DNA from: Sinimarinibacterium arenosum | GTDB taxonomy: Bacteria; Pseudomonadota; Gammaproteobacteria; Nevskiales; Nevskiaceae | DNA length: 64,000 bases | NCBI RefSeq assembly: GCF_005047655.1 | Contig: NZ_SUKF01000005.1 | Coordinates: 248,001-312,000, forward strand | Direction of reading: 5' to 3' | In this document: positions 48,552 through 56,643 of the stretch, in pieces | Numbering within the stretch: position 1 is the stretch's first letter | Layout of the letters: the number at the start of each line of letters is the position of its first letter | Program-made: the position numbers and the translations under genes | Notes under the pieces: generated by a model | What the model was told of the DNA's origin: nothing | Seen by the model: only the letters and a program-made list of their open reading frames with translations | Databases searched by the model: none

Positions 48552-50234
48552 TCACACACGCCCGAGCATCAGGCTTTCCTCGATGGCTTCACGCTGATCC
48601 GCCGGCTCGTTGCCAACGCGCAGCTTCAGGTCGCCGCGCTTGGGCGTGCGCAGCCAGTGCGAGCGTTCCAGGCGTTTGATGATCGCGTTGACGTCGCTGT
48701 TGGGGTCGACGCGCTGGTGCCACAGCTCCAGCAGCGACTCCACCGTCTTCGAGCGGCGACCGGGTGAATCCGGCGTGTCGTAACTCAGCGGCAGCGACGG
48801 CGTCACCAGAATCAGCAGCGATTCCTGGCGCTGCGAATCGACGCTGTGACTGGTCAGCCAGTTGGCGACCGGAACGTCGCCGACCACCGGCACCTTGGAG
48901 AACGACTTGTCCTGCACTTGCTCGGACAGTGCGCTGAGCACCAGGGTCTGACCGAACTCGACATCGGCGGTCGCGCCGACCGACTGGCGGAACAGCGCCA
49001 GCGAATTCTCGAACGTGCCGATCTGCTCCTGGGTCAGGAACGAGCGCGAGGCGTCGAGCCGGAACGTCACCCGCCGGTTGTCGATGTATTCCGGTGTCAC
49101 CACCAGCTGCACCCCCACATCAATCGGCTGCAGACTGCCGAGATTGACGCCGCTGACTTCGACGTTGATCGTGCGCCCGGCGAAGAACTGCGACTCGCGC
49201 CCAAGGTGGGCCGTGATCGACGGTCGCGCCACCACGTTGTAGTACTGCCCCGAGTCGTTGAACAGATTGAGGCTGTAGTCGAGTTGCGGACTGGAGATCT
49301 GTGAGGTGATCGTGCGCGTGCTCTGTCGCGTGAGTCCCTCGCTGAACTGCTGCAGCACGTTCGAGTAGCCGTACAGCACGCGCAGGCCGTCGAACAGATT
49401 CACGCCGCGGTTCTTATTGTTCAGCATCGAGCTGAGCAGGATCGTGACCTCGACCACGACCTGCGTCGGCGCCGGCTCGGGCCTGGCCGCGCGTACCGGC
49501 GCCGCAGCGGTGTCGTCGATGCCGGCATCCGATGCCGTCCCGGTATCGGCCTGCGCCAGTTCGAGATACTCCGCCACGCGGCGCTCGAAGTAGGCGTCCT
49601 CGGCCGGGTCGTCGTTGAGTCGCGCGGCACGGCGCGCCATCGTCATCGCTTCCGGTTCTCCCTGCACCGCCAGCGCCAACGCCGCCAGACGCTGTGCGTC
49701 CTCCCGTTCCGAAGCGAGCTGGACCGTACGCTTGGCCGCGAGGTACAGCAGCGGCGTGTCCTGCCGGTGGTAGGACGCGACGCCCAGACCGTAGAACGCC
49801 TCCCAGCGCTGCGGCTGATCCAGCGCCGCCTCGGCAAAGCGCGACTGCGCCGCCGCCCAGTCGCCCCGCTCCAGCTCGAGCGCGCCCAGTCGCAGCAGGG
49901 CCCAGTAATTGCCGCTGGCAAAGCGGGCCGCATTGGCATAACCGACTTCGGCCAGCTGCAGCCTGGCGCGGTCGGTCTTGCGCGCACTGTTCTCCTGCGC
50001 CAGCGCGTACAGGAACTGCAGATGACCGTTACGCAGGTCCTGCTGCACCAGCCGCGCCAAGGGCGGCTCCGCGTCCGCCCACGCGCCGCCACGCAAGGCC
50101 GCGGCGGCTACCGACCAATCATCGGCCGGGGCGCCCGTCGCGACATCACGCTGCGGTTGCATCGCACAGGCGCCCAGCCCCAGCGTCAGCGCCGCGACTG
50201 AGAACATGCGGACGGTCGAAAGTCTTTGCATCAT
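48552..50234 (-). CDS. TPR-secretin lipoprotein
   Basis: The 560-residue protein starts with a lipoprotein signal (lipobox LGAC). About residues 45-220 are helical repeats of TPR type. The C-terminal ~300 residues match a bacterial type II/III secretin core: VVEVTILLSSMLNNKNRG, FFAGRTINVEVSG, GVQLVVTPEYIDNRRVTF, VEFGQTLVLSALSEQ and the terminal KVPVVGDVPVANW segment. Secretins form outer-membrane gates. This one lacks N0-N3 domains and has TPRs instead. No other secretion or pilus gene is nearby. It lies between the Cys-rich genes with gaps of 24 and 27 bases. Confidence 0.82.
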   Translation of the reverse strand: MMQRLSTVRMFSVAALTLGLGACAMQPQRDVATGAPADDWSVAAAALRGGAWADAEPPLARLVQQDLRNGHLQFLYALAQENSARKTDRARLQLAEVGYANAARFASGNYWALLRLGALELERGDWAAAQSRFAEAALDQPQRWEAFYGLGVASYHRQDTPLLYLAAKRTVQLASEREDAQRLAALALAVQGEPEAMTMARRAARLNDDPAEDAYFERRVAEYLELAQADTGTASDAGIDDTAAAPVRAARPEPAPTQVVVEVTILLSSMLNNKNRGVNLFDGLRVLYGYSNVLQQFSEGLTRQSTRTITSQISSPQLDYSLNLFNDSGQYYNVVARPSITAHLGRESQFFAGRTINVEVSGVNLGSLQPIDVGVQLVVTPEYIDNRRVTFRLDASRSFLTQEQIGTFENSLALFRQSVGATADVEFGQTLVLSALSEQVQDKSFSKVPVVGDVPVANWLTSHSVDSQRQESLLILVTPSLPLSYDTPDSPGRRSKTVESLLELWHQRVDPNSDVNAIIKRLERSHWLRTPKRGDLKLRVGNEPADQREAIEESLMLGRV

Positions 50235-50258
50235 GTCATCCCCCTGGAAATGGTCGCG

Positions 50259-50840
50259 CTAGCGGCAGCGCAGCCGCTGTATGCCGTTGAGATCGGTTTC
50301 ACTGGTCGGCACCGCCTGGCGGCCGCAGCAATAGGCCTGGTCGCCGGCGGCGACGATGGTTCCGGCCGGCGCGCAGACCGTGTTGAAATCGACGACTCCG
50401 CTGGTGTTGCGCGCCTGCGGCGAGAAGCGGCGGGTCCAGTACAGGCCGCGGCGCAAGCGGTCCTGCGCCTTGTCCCATTCAACGGCGCAGAACGCGCCGT
50501 TGCCGGCACCGCCGGCTGCGGAATTCGAACATCCGCGCCCCTGCGGATGCAGGAAGCAGCAACTGTCGTGTTCGATGCTGCCGGCGCTGACCATGCACTC
50601 CAGCTCGCTGGTGCCGAGCGCCGGCCGGCAGTACGCGACCCGGCCGGCGGGTCCGCCCAACTGGCTGCAGCCGTCCCCGGTGGCGCCGAAGCAATACGGC
50701 GAAACCCGCGCCGCAGCCGGCACACCAGGCGGGGTCATCTGCGATTGCGACGGCACGCTGATCGCGGCCAGCAGCAGCACCGCGACGATGCCGCCGGACA
50801 GCCCGCGGACGCCCCGGCACAGGGCCGCCAGCCGCTTCAA
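50259..50840 (-). CDS. Exported Cys-rich protein, 193 aa, unknown function
   Basis: I chose a TTG start at 50840 because it gives a signal peptide (VRGLSGGIVAVLLLAAISVP) and overlaps a short upstream leader frame (TTGA), implying coupled translation. The mature protein has about thirteen cysteines, including a CC pair (DSCCFLHPQGRGC) and several C-x(8-15)-C spacings, so it is a disulfide-bonded secreted protein. It is the first full gene of the secretin operon, directly behind operator copy A. Family unknown. Confidence 0.68.
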   Translation of the reverse strand: MKRLAALCRGVRGLSGGIVAVLLLAAISVPSQSQMTPPGVPAAARVSPYCFGATGDGCSQLGGPAGRVAYCRPALGTSELECMVSAGSIEHDSCCFLHPQGRGCSNSAAGGAGNGAFCAVEWDKAQDRLRRGLYWTRRFSPQARNTSGVVDFNTVCAPAGTIVAAGDQAYCCGRQAVPTSETDLNGIQRLRCR

Positions 50841-50914
50841 GATCGCACCCGGGCGCCCGCCGTTCGCGCGGCGCGGTACAGATGCAATGGGGATCGGACA
50901 GCGTGGCGGAACAT
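50837..50914 (-). CDS. 25-residue leader open frame before the Cys-rich gene
   Basis: A perfect AGGAGGAG lies three bases upstream of this ATG, and its TGA stop overlaps the TTG start of the Cys-rich gene (TTGA). It starts about 18 bases after the predicted transcription start of operator copy A. It may be a leader that couples translation, or the true N-terminus of the next gene if the sequence has a one-base error. Peptide: MFRHAVRSPLHLYRAART followed by AGARVRS. Confidence 0.45.
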   Translation of the reverse strand: MFRHAVRSPLHLYRAARTAGARVRS

Positions 50915-50938
50915 GGCTCCTCCTGGTCGATGGGCCGC

Positions 50939-51003
50939 AGACTGATCCCGTGCCGGTTCGAAATCCTGACCAATCGCCGACGAATTTCCGACGATTTGCG
51001 TCC
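50939..51003 (-). promoter_or_regulatory. Operator copy A and promoter of the secretin operon
   Basis: Read on the minus strand, the 43-bp element at 51003-50961 carries AAATCGTC and TGGTCAGGA blocks and three 11-bp-spaced repeats (CGTCGG, CGTCGG, GGTCAG). A -10-like CAGTCT lies at 50944-50939, 20 bases past the last repeat. No good -35 hexamer is present, which suggests activator-dependent transcription. It is in the gap shared with the divergent kinase-regulator gene. Confidence 0.72.
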
Positions 51004-51120
51004 ATGCCCTTCCGGCCCGCGGAAACACGGCAAAGCCGGACTACAATCCCGGCGACGACGCATCTGTCCGTGGAATCGAATGAGGGGATTCGATGAGCGC
51101 CAACAGCACCCGAAGCATTC

Positions 51121-53844
51121 ATGCCGCACACCACTGAACCCGGCGCGACCACGACCAGCGCCGTGCGCGGCATGCGCTGGCGTTTCGGGCGTTGCGGCTT
51201 CGACGGCTCCAGCCTGAGCCTGAGCGTCGACGATCAGATCGTGCCGCTGGAACCCAAGCCGCTCGAACTGCTGATGTTCCTGCTGCTGCACGCCGGCGAA
51301 GTCGTCACTAAAGAGGAGTTACACGAAAACATCTGGCCGGGCCGGGTGCTGTCCGAATCGGTGTTGACCAAATGCGTCGCGCGGCTGCGCAGCGCGATCG
51401 GGGACGCCGACCAGTCGATGATCCGGACCGTGCACGGCTATGGCTACCGCTTCGCCGCGGAGTTGAGCGTCGAGACCGCCACACCGGAGGCGCCGGCCCC
51501 GGCACTAGGGCTGCAGGCCGGCGATGCGCCACCGCTGCGCCCGCTGTGGCGCCTGCTCCGGCCGCTGGGTCACGGCGGCAGCAGCGAAGTCTGGCTCGCC
51601 GAGCACAGCAAGACGCGCGAGCAGCGCGTGTTCAAGTTCGCCCTGGGGCCGGACCAGCTGTCCGCGCTCAAACGGGAGATCACGCTGTTCCGCCTGTTGC
51701 AGCAGACCTACGGCGAGCGCCGTGACGTCGTCAGGCTGCTGGACTGGAATCTCGACGATCCGCCGTACTTCATCGAAACCGAACTCGTCGCCGGCGGCAC
51801 CCTGCCGGACTGGTGCGAGGCCCAGGGCGGGATTGCGACAGTGCCCACGGCGACGCGACTGGAACTGATCGCCCAGGCCGCCGAGGCGCTGGCCGCGGCA
51901 CACACCGCCGGCATCCTGCACCGCGATCTGAAGCCGGCGAACCTGCTTATCGACACCTCTGCCGAGCGCCCGCAGGTCAAGCTCGGCGATCTCGGCTGCG
52001 GACAGGCGCTGGATGCCCATCAGCTGCATCAGCTGTCGATCACGCGCATGGGCTTCACCCAGGCCCTTGACGGATCGACCGAAGGTACGCCGCTGTACCT
52101 CTCGCCGGAACGGCTGGCGGGTCAGCCGCCCACCGCCAAATCCGACATCTATGCGCTGGGCGTCATGCTGTATCAGGTGCTGGCGGCGGACTGGCGCCGA
52201 CCGCTGGCGCCCGGCTGGGAACGCGACATTGACGATCCTCTGCTGCGCGACGACATCGCCGCAGCTGCCGCCGGTCGCGCCGAGGAACGCATCGGTGATG
52301 CTGCCGAGCTGGCGTGGAACCTGCGCCACATGCGCGAACGCCACCAACGGCGCGAACATGAAACCGCGCAACAGCTTGAAGCCGAACGTCTGCGCAGCGC
52401 ACTGGACCGCAGTCGTCAACGCAGGGGCTTCACCCGTGCACTGGTTGCGGTGCTGATCGTCGGCATCTGTGCAACCAGTTTCGGTCTGTGGCGCGCACGC
52501 GAAGAAAGACGGCAAGCCATTGCAGCGCGCGAGGAAGCGAGCGCCGCCGTGCGCTTTCTCAGCGATGACGTACTGGCCGCAACCGATCCGTTCGGGGGCG
52601 GGCGACCGCGCCTGAGCCTGCATGGACTGCTCGACGAAGCGGCTCCCAAACTTGTCCAACAACTCGACCGCTTCCCGGTCGCGCGCGCGCAGATCGGCCT
52701 GGCCATGGGCCGCGCCTACGAAGGTCTGGGCGACTGGAGCGGCGCGCGACAACGGCTGGAAACCGCGCTCAAGGAAGCAGTCGGCGCGCTGGGCGAAGAA
52801 GCTGACTTGAGCCTGGCGATCGCCGATCGCCTGGCCTATGTCAGCCTGTTGCAGAGCCGCTACGACGAATCCGAGCGTTTGTTCGAGAAGGTCTACAGGA
52901 TCCGCAGCGCGCGTTTCGGGGAACACCATCCGGATACGCTGGCCACCCGTGACGGCATGGCGTGGCTGGAATACGAGCGCGGACACTATGCCGACGCCGC
53001 GCAGCGCTATGAAGCGCTGATCAAGGACTACGGCGACACCGATCCGGAGGGCCTGACCAGCGTGCGCTGGAGCCTCGCTGACTGCGATCTGGAACTCAAC
53101 CGCAGCGCCAAAGCCGAGCAGCTGATGCGTATGGTGATCGCCAACTCCACTGCCCTGCAGGGCGCGCACCACCCACGCGTGCTGTGGCAGATGACCACGC
53201 TGGGCGACGTGCTGATGACGCAGGGTCGCTATGACGAGGCGGCGCAGATCTTTGATCAGGCTTACACGGGGCTGGTCGCAACGGTGGGCGAAACCCATCC
53301 CTACACACTGACCGCGCTGCATTTTCGCGGGGTGCTGCAGCTCGAACGCGGTGATCCGGTGGCGGCGCTACCGCTGCTGCGTCGCGCCTACGAGAATCGG
53401 GCCGGCATCCACGGTGAGGACCATGTCTGGACGCGGTTCTCCGCCAACCGTGTCGGCGAAGCGCTGATCCAGCTGGGCCTGGTGTCCGAGGCGCTGCCGT
53501 TGCTGCAGAAGACCTACGCCGCCGCTGTCGCAGCACAGGGGCCGGCGCATCCCAATGTACTGCTGATTGTCCACAGCTACGCCGATGCATTGATCGCTGC
53601 CGGCCACAACGAAGAGGCCGAATCGCTGCTGCTGCGTGCGCTGGCCGACAGTCAGCAGTCGCTACCGTCCGACAATCTGCGCATCGCCTACCTTCGCCAG
53701 AGCCTGGGTGAACTGCGCGCGCAACAACACCGAACGGAGGACGCGAAGCGCGAGTTGACCGCCGCGCATGCCATCTATGTCACCGCACTCGGCGCCGCCC
53801 ATCCGCAGACCCAGCGCGCCGAGGAACGTCTGCGCCACATCTGA
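51121..53844 (+). CDS. Membrane regulator: OmpR-type DNA-binding domain + Ser/Thr kinase + TPR
   Basis: The 907-residue protein has a winged helix (about residues 24-114; ELHENIWPGRVLSESVLTKC, VHGYGYRFAAEL) like CadC/ToxR regulators. A complete Hanks-type kinase follows: Gly loop LGHGGSSEVW at 149, Lys171, HRDLKPANLL from 267, DLG at 290 replacing DFG, and YLSPE ending at 330. One membrane segment lies at about 436-457 (ALVAVLIVGICATSFGLW). The last ~440 residues are TPRs of the kinesin-light-chain type, predicted to be periplasmic. So it probably senses a periplasmic partner and both phosphorylates proteins and binds DNA. A 14-codon frame (51093-51137) with a better ribosome site overlaps its start. 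Confidence 0.9.
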   Translation: MPHTTEPGATTTSAVRGMRWRFGRCGFDGSSLSLSVDDQIVPLEPKPLELLMFLLLHAGEVVTKEELHENIWPGRVLSESVLTKCVARLRSAIGDADQSMIRTVHGYGYRFAAELSVETATPEAPAPALGLQAGDAPPLRPLWRLLRPLGHGGSSEVWLAEHSKTREQRVFKFALGPDQLSALKREITLFRLLQQTYGERRDVVRLLDWNLDDPPYFIETELVAGGTLPDWCEAQGGIATVPTATRLELIAQAAEALAAAHTAGILHRDLKPANLLIDTSAERPQVKLGDLGCGQALDAHQLHQLSITRMGFTQALDGSTEGTPLYLSPERLAGQPPTAKSDIYALGVMLYQVLAADWRRPLAPGWERDIDDPLLRDDIAAAAAGRAEERIGDAAELAWNLRHMRERHQRREHETAQQLEAERLRSALDRSRQRRGFTRALVAVLIVGICATSFGLWRAREERRQAIAAREEASAAVRFLSDDVLAATDPFGGGRPRLSLHGLLDEAAPKLVQQLDRFPVARAQIGLAMGRAYEGLGDWSGARQRLETALKEAVGALGEEADLSLAIADRLAYVSLLQSRYDESERLFEKVYRIRSARFGEHHPDTLATRDGMAWLEYERGHYADAAQRYEALIKDYGDTDPEGLTSVRWSLADCDLELNRSAKAEQLMRMVIANSTALQGAHHPRVLWQMTTLGDVLMTQGRYDEAAQIFDQAYTGLVATVGETHPYTLTALHFRGVLQLERGDPVAALPLLRRAYENRAGIHGEDHVWTRFSANRVGEALIQLGLVSEALPLLQKTYAAAVAAQGPAHPNVLLIVHSYADALIAAGHNEEAESLLLRALADSQQSLPSDNLRIAYLRQSLGELRAQQHRTEDAKRELTAAHAIYVTALGAAHPQTQRAEERLRHI

Positions 53845-53865
53845 TTCAGGGCACTGACGGCCCAC

Positions 53866-53895
53866 AAAAAAACCGGAGCTCGAGTGGAGCTCCGG
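53866..53895 (-). terminator. Intrinsic terminator of the disordered exported protein gene
   Basis: CCGGAGCTC (53873-53881), loop GAGTG and GAGCTCCGG form a perfect 9-bp stem. On the minus strand seven T follow. It ends the minus-strand gene at 53947 and may also serve the convergent kinase gene. Confidence 0.85.
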
Positions 53896-53946
53896 CCAGG
53901 TTCGCTGCAATTCGACGGCGCCATGCCGTCACGACCGCGGCACGCG

Positions 53947-55383
53947 CTACTTGTCCTTGGACGACTGCGTGTCGTCGGAGTCGTCGTCATCGCCCTCGTC
54001 CGCCGAACGCCCGCCGTTCAGATCCGTCTGCGATCCGACTCTGCCCAGCGTGTCACCGACACGATCCTGTTCGCGTCCGGGACCGGTATTGACCGTTTCG
54101 TCCGGACCCGGATCGACCGCGCCCAGACTGCCATTGAACTTGGGTCCCGAAACCGAGCCGCTTTCGCGGATGCCCGAACCCACCGGCTGTCCGAACAGGC
54201 TGTGCCCCATCGACTGCTGCGACGGCACCGCGCCCGAGCGGGCGACGCCGCTGCCGGTCTCGCCGCGATCCGGATTCACCGTGCCACCCGCCTTGGCCGC
54301 CTCCTTGATCTGGAAGTTCTTGTCGCCCAGCTTCTGACGGAGAAACTCTTCCTTGCTGACGTTGCCGTGGTCCTTGTCCGGGTCGGGCCGGCCCGCGGCC
54401 TCCTGCTGGTCGATCACCTTGCCGTCCTTGTCGTGCGTCACCGAGCTGCCGTCCGGCTGAATGGTTTCGCGCGTACCGTCCGGCTTTCTGACGTCGACCG
54501 AGCCGTCCGGATGCACCGTCGCCGAATGGCTGCAGGCATCGTTGTGACAGATCAGCTTGTCGTCCTTGGGCGGCTTGGCCTCGTCGCCACCGCCCGCGGG
54601 CTTGCCAGCGCCCGGCGTCTCGCCCTTGGAAATCGCATCGATCTCCTCGAAGCGCTTGCCGCCCATCACCAGGCCGGTAACCCTGCGCTCGTTCAGGCCG
54701 AGGTCCTTCGCCAGCGTGCCCTTGCCCCGGTTCTTCAGCTCTCCGTCCTGGAACGAGCCGGTCGGACTGGTGAGGCCTTCACCGTCAGCGATCGCGCCCT
54801 TGTCGATTCCGCGCGAGCGAGAATCGCTGGCCGCGGCCGCCTCACCCAGCGGGCCACCCATGCTGCCGCCGGTCAGGCCCTTCACGGGATTGCGCGCGCC
54901 GGCCGAAATGGCGGCGTCCGAGACTGCTTTGTCATCGATCTGCGGCCGCTCCCCGAAACCGTTGTCGAACTTCGGGCGTTGCGACGCCTTGTCCGCGGTT
55001 TCGTTGATCAGCAGCGTGTTGGCCGAACCATCACGAATATTGCCGGCGTCCTTCAACGCTTGCGCCGGATCGGACGACTTCGATCCCGAGCTGGTCTTGA
55101 CACCGCTGCGGTCGTCCCGGCTCAGGCCGGGCAGGCTCGGCTGCGGGCCGCCAGGGGCTTCCTCGTTAACGTCCTTCTTCTGATCCGGTCCGTCCTTGGG
55201 ATCCTGGAGCTTCACATCGGCCTTGAGCTTCGTCTGTGCCGACACGGCCGGCTTGGGGGCCTTCTTCTGGCTGGTGGCCAGATCCTTGTCGCCAGCCTGG
55301 GCGGGCCCTGCCAGCACCAGGCTCAACAGCGTCGCGGCGGCCAGGCCGCGCAACAGCGGCGCGGCGGTTTCTTCGGTATTCAT
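53947..55383 (-). CDS. Exported, largely disordered charged protein, 478 aa
   Basis: The ATG at 55383 follows AAGGAG and gives a signal peptide (cleavage near PAQAGDK). The mature protein is low-complexity, rich in Gly, Asp, Lys, Ser and Pro, with almost no predicted folded core and an acidic tail (DEGDDDDSDDTQ). Only one stretch looks structured: a repeated PDG turn (VHPDGSVDVRKPDGTRET, then QPDGSSVTHDKDGKV) near residue 300, beside a Cys pair CHNDAC. I recognise no family. It is a single gene behind operator copy B. Confidence 0.72.
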   Translation of the reverse strand: MNTEETAAPLLRGLAAATLLSLVLAGPAQAGDKDLATSQKKAPKPAVSAQTKLKADVKLQDPKDGPDQKKDVNEEAPGGPQPSLPGLSRDDRSGVKTSSGSKSSDPAQALKDAGNIRDGSANTLLINETADKASQRPKFDNGFGERPQIDDKAVSDAAISAGARNPVKGLTGGSMGGPLGEAAAASDSRSRGIDKGAIADGEGLTSPTGSFQDGELKNRGKGTLAKDLGLNERRVTGLVMGGKRFEEIDAISKGETPGAGKPAGGGDEAKPPKDDKLICHNDACSHSATVHPDGSVDVRKPDGTRETIQPDGSSVTHDKDGKVIDQQEAAGRPDPDKDHGNVSKEEFLRQKLGDKNFQIKEAAKAGGTVNPDRGETGSGVARSGAVPSQQSMGHSLFGQPVGSGIRESGSVSGPKFNGSLGAVDPGPDETVNTGPGREQDRVGDTLGRVGSQTDLNGGRSADEGDDDDSDDTQSSKDK

Positions 55384-55431
55384 GACAGGTCTCTCCTTCA
55401 GTCGGGTGCGGCATCGATTGCGCGCAGCCCA

Positions 55432-55496
55432 ACAGTAAGCAGACCGTTCCACCGAATCCTGACCAAACCCCGCCGAAGCCCCGACGATTTACGTCC
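55432..55496 (-). promoter_or_regulatory. Operator copy B and promoter of the disordered protein gene
   Basis: The minus-strand 43-bp element (55496-55454) has the same invariant AAATCGTC and TGGTCAGGA blocks, with repeats CGTCGG, CGGCGG and GGTCAG every 11 bases. A -10-like TACTGT lies at 55437-55432, at the same distance as in copies A and C. The start codon is about 50 bases further on. Confidence 0.75.
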
Positions 55497-55555
55497 GCCG
55501 CCATTGCCGGGGCCCGCATTGTGACGGCGCGCACATCCGGCAAGCCCCGGCACCC

Positions 55556-55583
55556 AAAAAAGGCCCCGTTTCCGGGGCCTTTT
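55556..55583 (-). terminator. Intrinsic terminator after the 287-residue exported protein gene
   Basis: GGCCCCG (55562-55568), TTTC loop and CGGGGCC form a 7-bp stem flanked by A and T runs. On the minus strand six T follow. It lies 30 bases after the stop at 55614. The same sequence recurs at 56644. Confidence 0.88.
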
Positions 55584-55613
55584 CGGGGCTGGCTTTCGCT
55601 CATCTGCACGCCA

Positions 55614-56477
55614 TCATGGAACCAGGCCCAGCAGCCGGTTCTCCAGACTCAGATCCAGATCGACATCGGTTTCTGCCGCCGAATGCTGGTTGTAGCCAAT
55701 CGCGGCATAGGCAGCGCCGTTATGGAACACACTGCCGCTGCTCCGGATCGTCAGCCGATAGTTGCCATTGGCGATCGACAGCACCTCTTGCAGCGGAACG
55801 TCAATGAAGACGCCGCCTGACGCTTCCGTGGAAACCGTCCGAGTGAAGATCACTTCATCCGGATTGCCGACCACAGCGATCCGCTTCAGTTCGATCACGA
55901 CGCTGGCGCTCGCTGGCTTGTAGGGCGGTGTGAAATAGGGATTGACCGGATCGGTTGCGCGTACACGCAAGTTGCCGGTGATGCGCACAACCGTCGGGCT
56001 CAGAACATTCAGCGTATTGAAATCGACAGCAATCAGTCCCGAATGGGTGTCACGGATCGTTCCGCTGTTGGGTCCGGCCACGTGACTCAGGCCCTGAACA
56101 GAGATCCCGGCGTGCGTCAGATACCCCAGACAATTGGTCTGCAGATCCTGGAACGCGGTGCTGTCCGATTCCACCAGCGTCGTGCCGTTGTAGACCGGTG
56201 GCTGGATGTCGCTGTGCGCCGCGATCAGCGTGCCGGGCTGATCGGTACGCACCTGGTCTTCTGCGGCGCAGACCCGGCCCGGCACTGGTTCGCCGTCGGG
56301 ATAGCACAGATGCGAGGTCACGCCGGGCACAATGGCGTATTCCTCGGACGTTGCCGTCGCAACCTCGGCCGTCACCTGCGCCTTGCCGAGCTTGATCGTG
56401 GGTAGGGCTGCCGAAGCAGGTGCGGATGCGAGCGTCGCGGCAAGTACGGCGCCGCCTATCAAAGCAGATTTGAACAT
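55614..56477 (-). CDS. Exported protein of unknown function, 287 aa
   Basis: I prefer the ATG at 56477 (GGGGAG six bases before it) to the one at 56483. A signal peptide (cleavage near APASAALP) is followed by a beta-rich protein with only three cysteines: SHLCYPDGEPVPGRVCAAED and TNCLGYLTHAG. The C-terminal half (VVIELKRIAVVGNPDEVIFTR, FIDVPLQEVLSI, YRLTIRSSGSVFHNGAAYAA) suggests a beta-sandwich. I recognise no family. It is monocistronic, behind operator copy C and before a terminator, and is the third unit of the proposed regulon. Confidence 0.72.
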   Translation of the reverse strand: MFKSALIGGAVLAATLASAPASAALPTIKLGKAQVTAEVATATSEEYAIVPGVTSHLCYPDGEPVPGRVCAAEDQVRTDQPGTLIAAHSDIQPPVYNGTTLVESDSTAFQDLQTNCLGYLTHAGISVQGLSHVAGPNSGTIRDTHSGLIAVDFNTLNVLSPTVVRITGNLRVRATDPVNPYFTPPYKPASASVVIELKRIAVVGNPDEVIFTRTVSTEASGGVFIDVPLQEVLSIANGNYRLTIRSSGSVFHNGAAYAAIGYNQHSAAETDVDLDLSLENRLLGLVP

Positions 56478-56522
56478 CACCATCTCCCCTGTCGTCGAGG
56501 CCGGCGGAATGCCGGCCCTGAG

Positions 56523-56587
56523 ACACTAGAAAAGGGACGTCGCCAAGTCCTGACCACCGCCCGTCAGAGTTGTGACGATTTACGGCC
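56523..56587 (-). promoter_or_regulatory. Operator copy C and promoter of the 287-residue protein gene
   Basis: The minus-strand element (56587-56545) is the most diverged copy, with repeats CGTCAC, TGACGG and GGTCAG every 11 bases, but it keeps AAATCGTC and TGGTCAGGA intact. A -10-like TAGTGT lies at 56528-56523, at the same position as in copies A and B. Confidence 0.72.
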
Positions 56588-56643
56588 GAACAGCAACAAC
56601 GGTGCGCTGAGTCGCGGCGGCGGAGGTTTGCGCCGCATCCATG

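Noticed and set aside
51505-53322. 605-codon frame opposite the kinase-regulator
   Set aside because: Complement of kinase and TPR codons only.
50961-56587. Apparent shared peptide motif NRR-x-F/G-x(2)-x-WSG in three upstream-extended frames
   Set aside because: The frames simply read through the three copies of the 43-bp DNA element before the real start codons, so this is a DNA regulatory motif and not a protein one.
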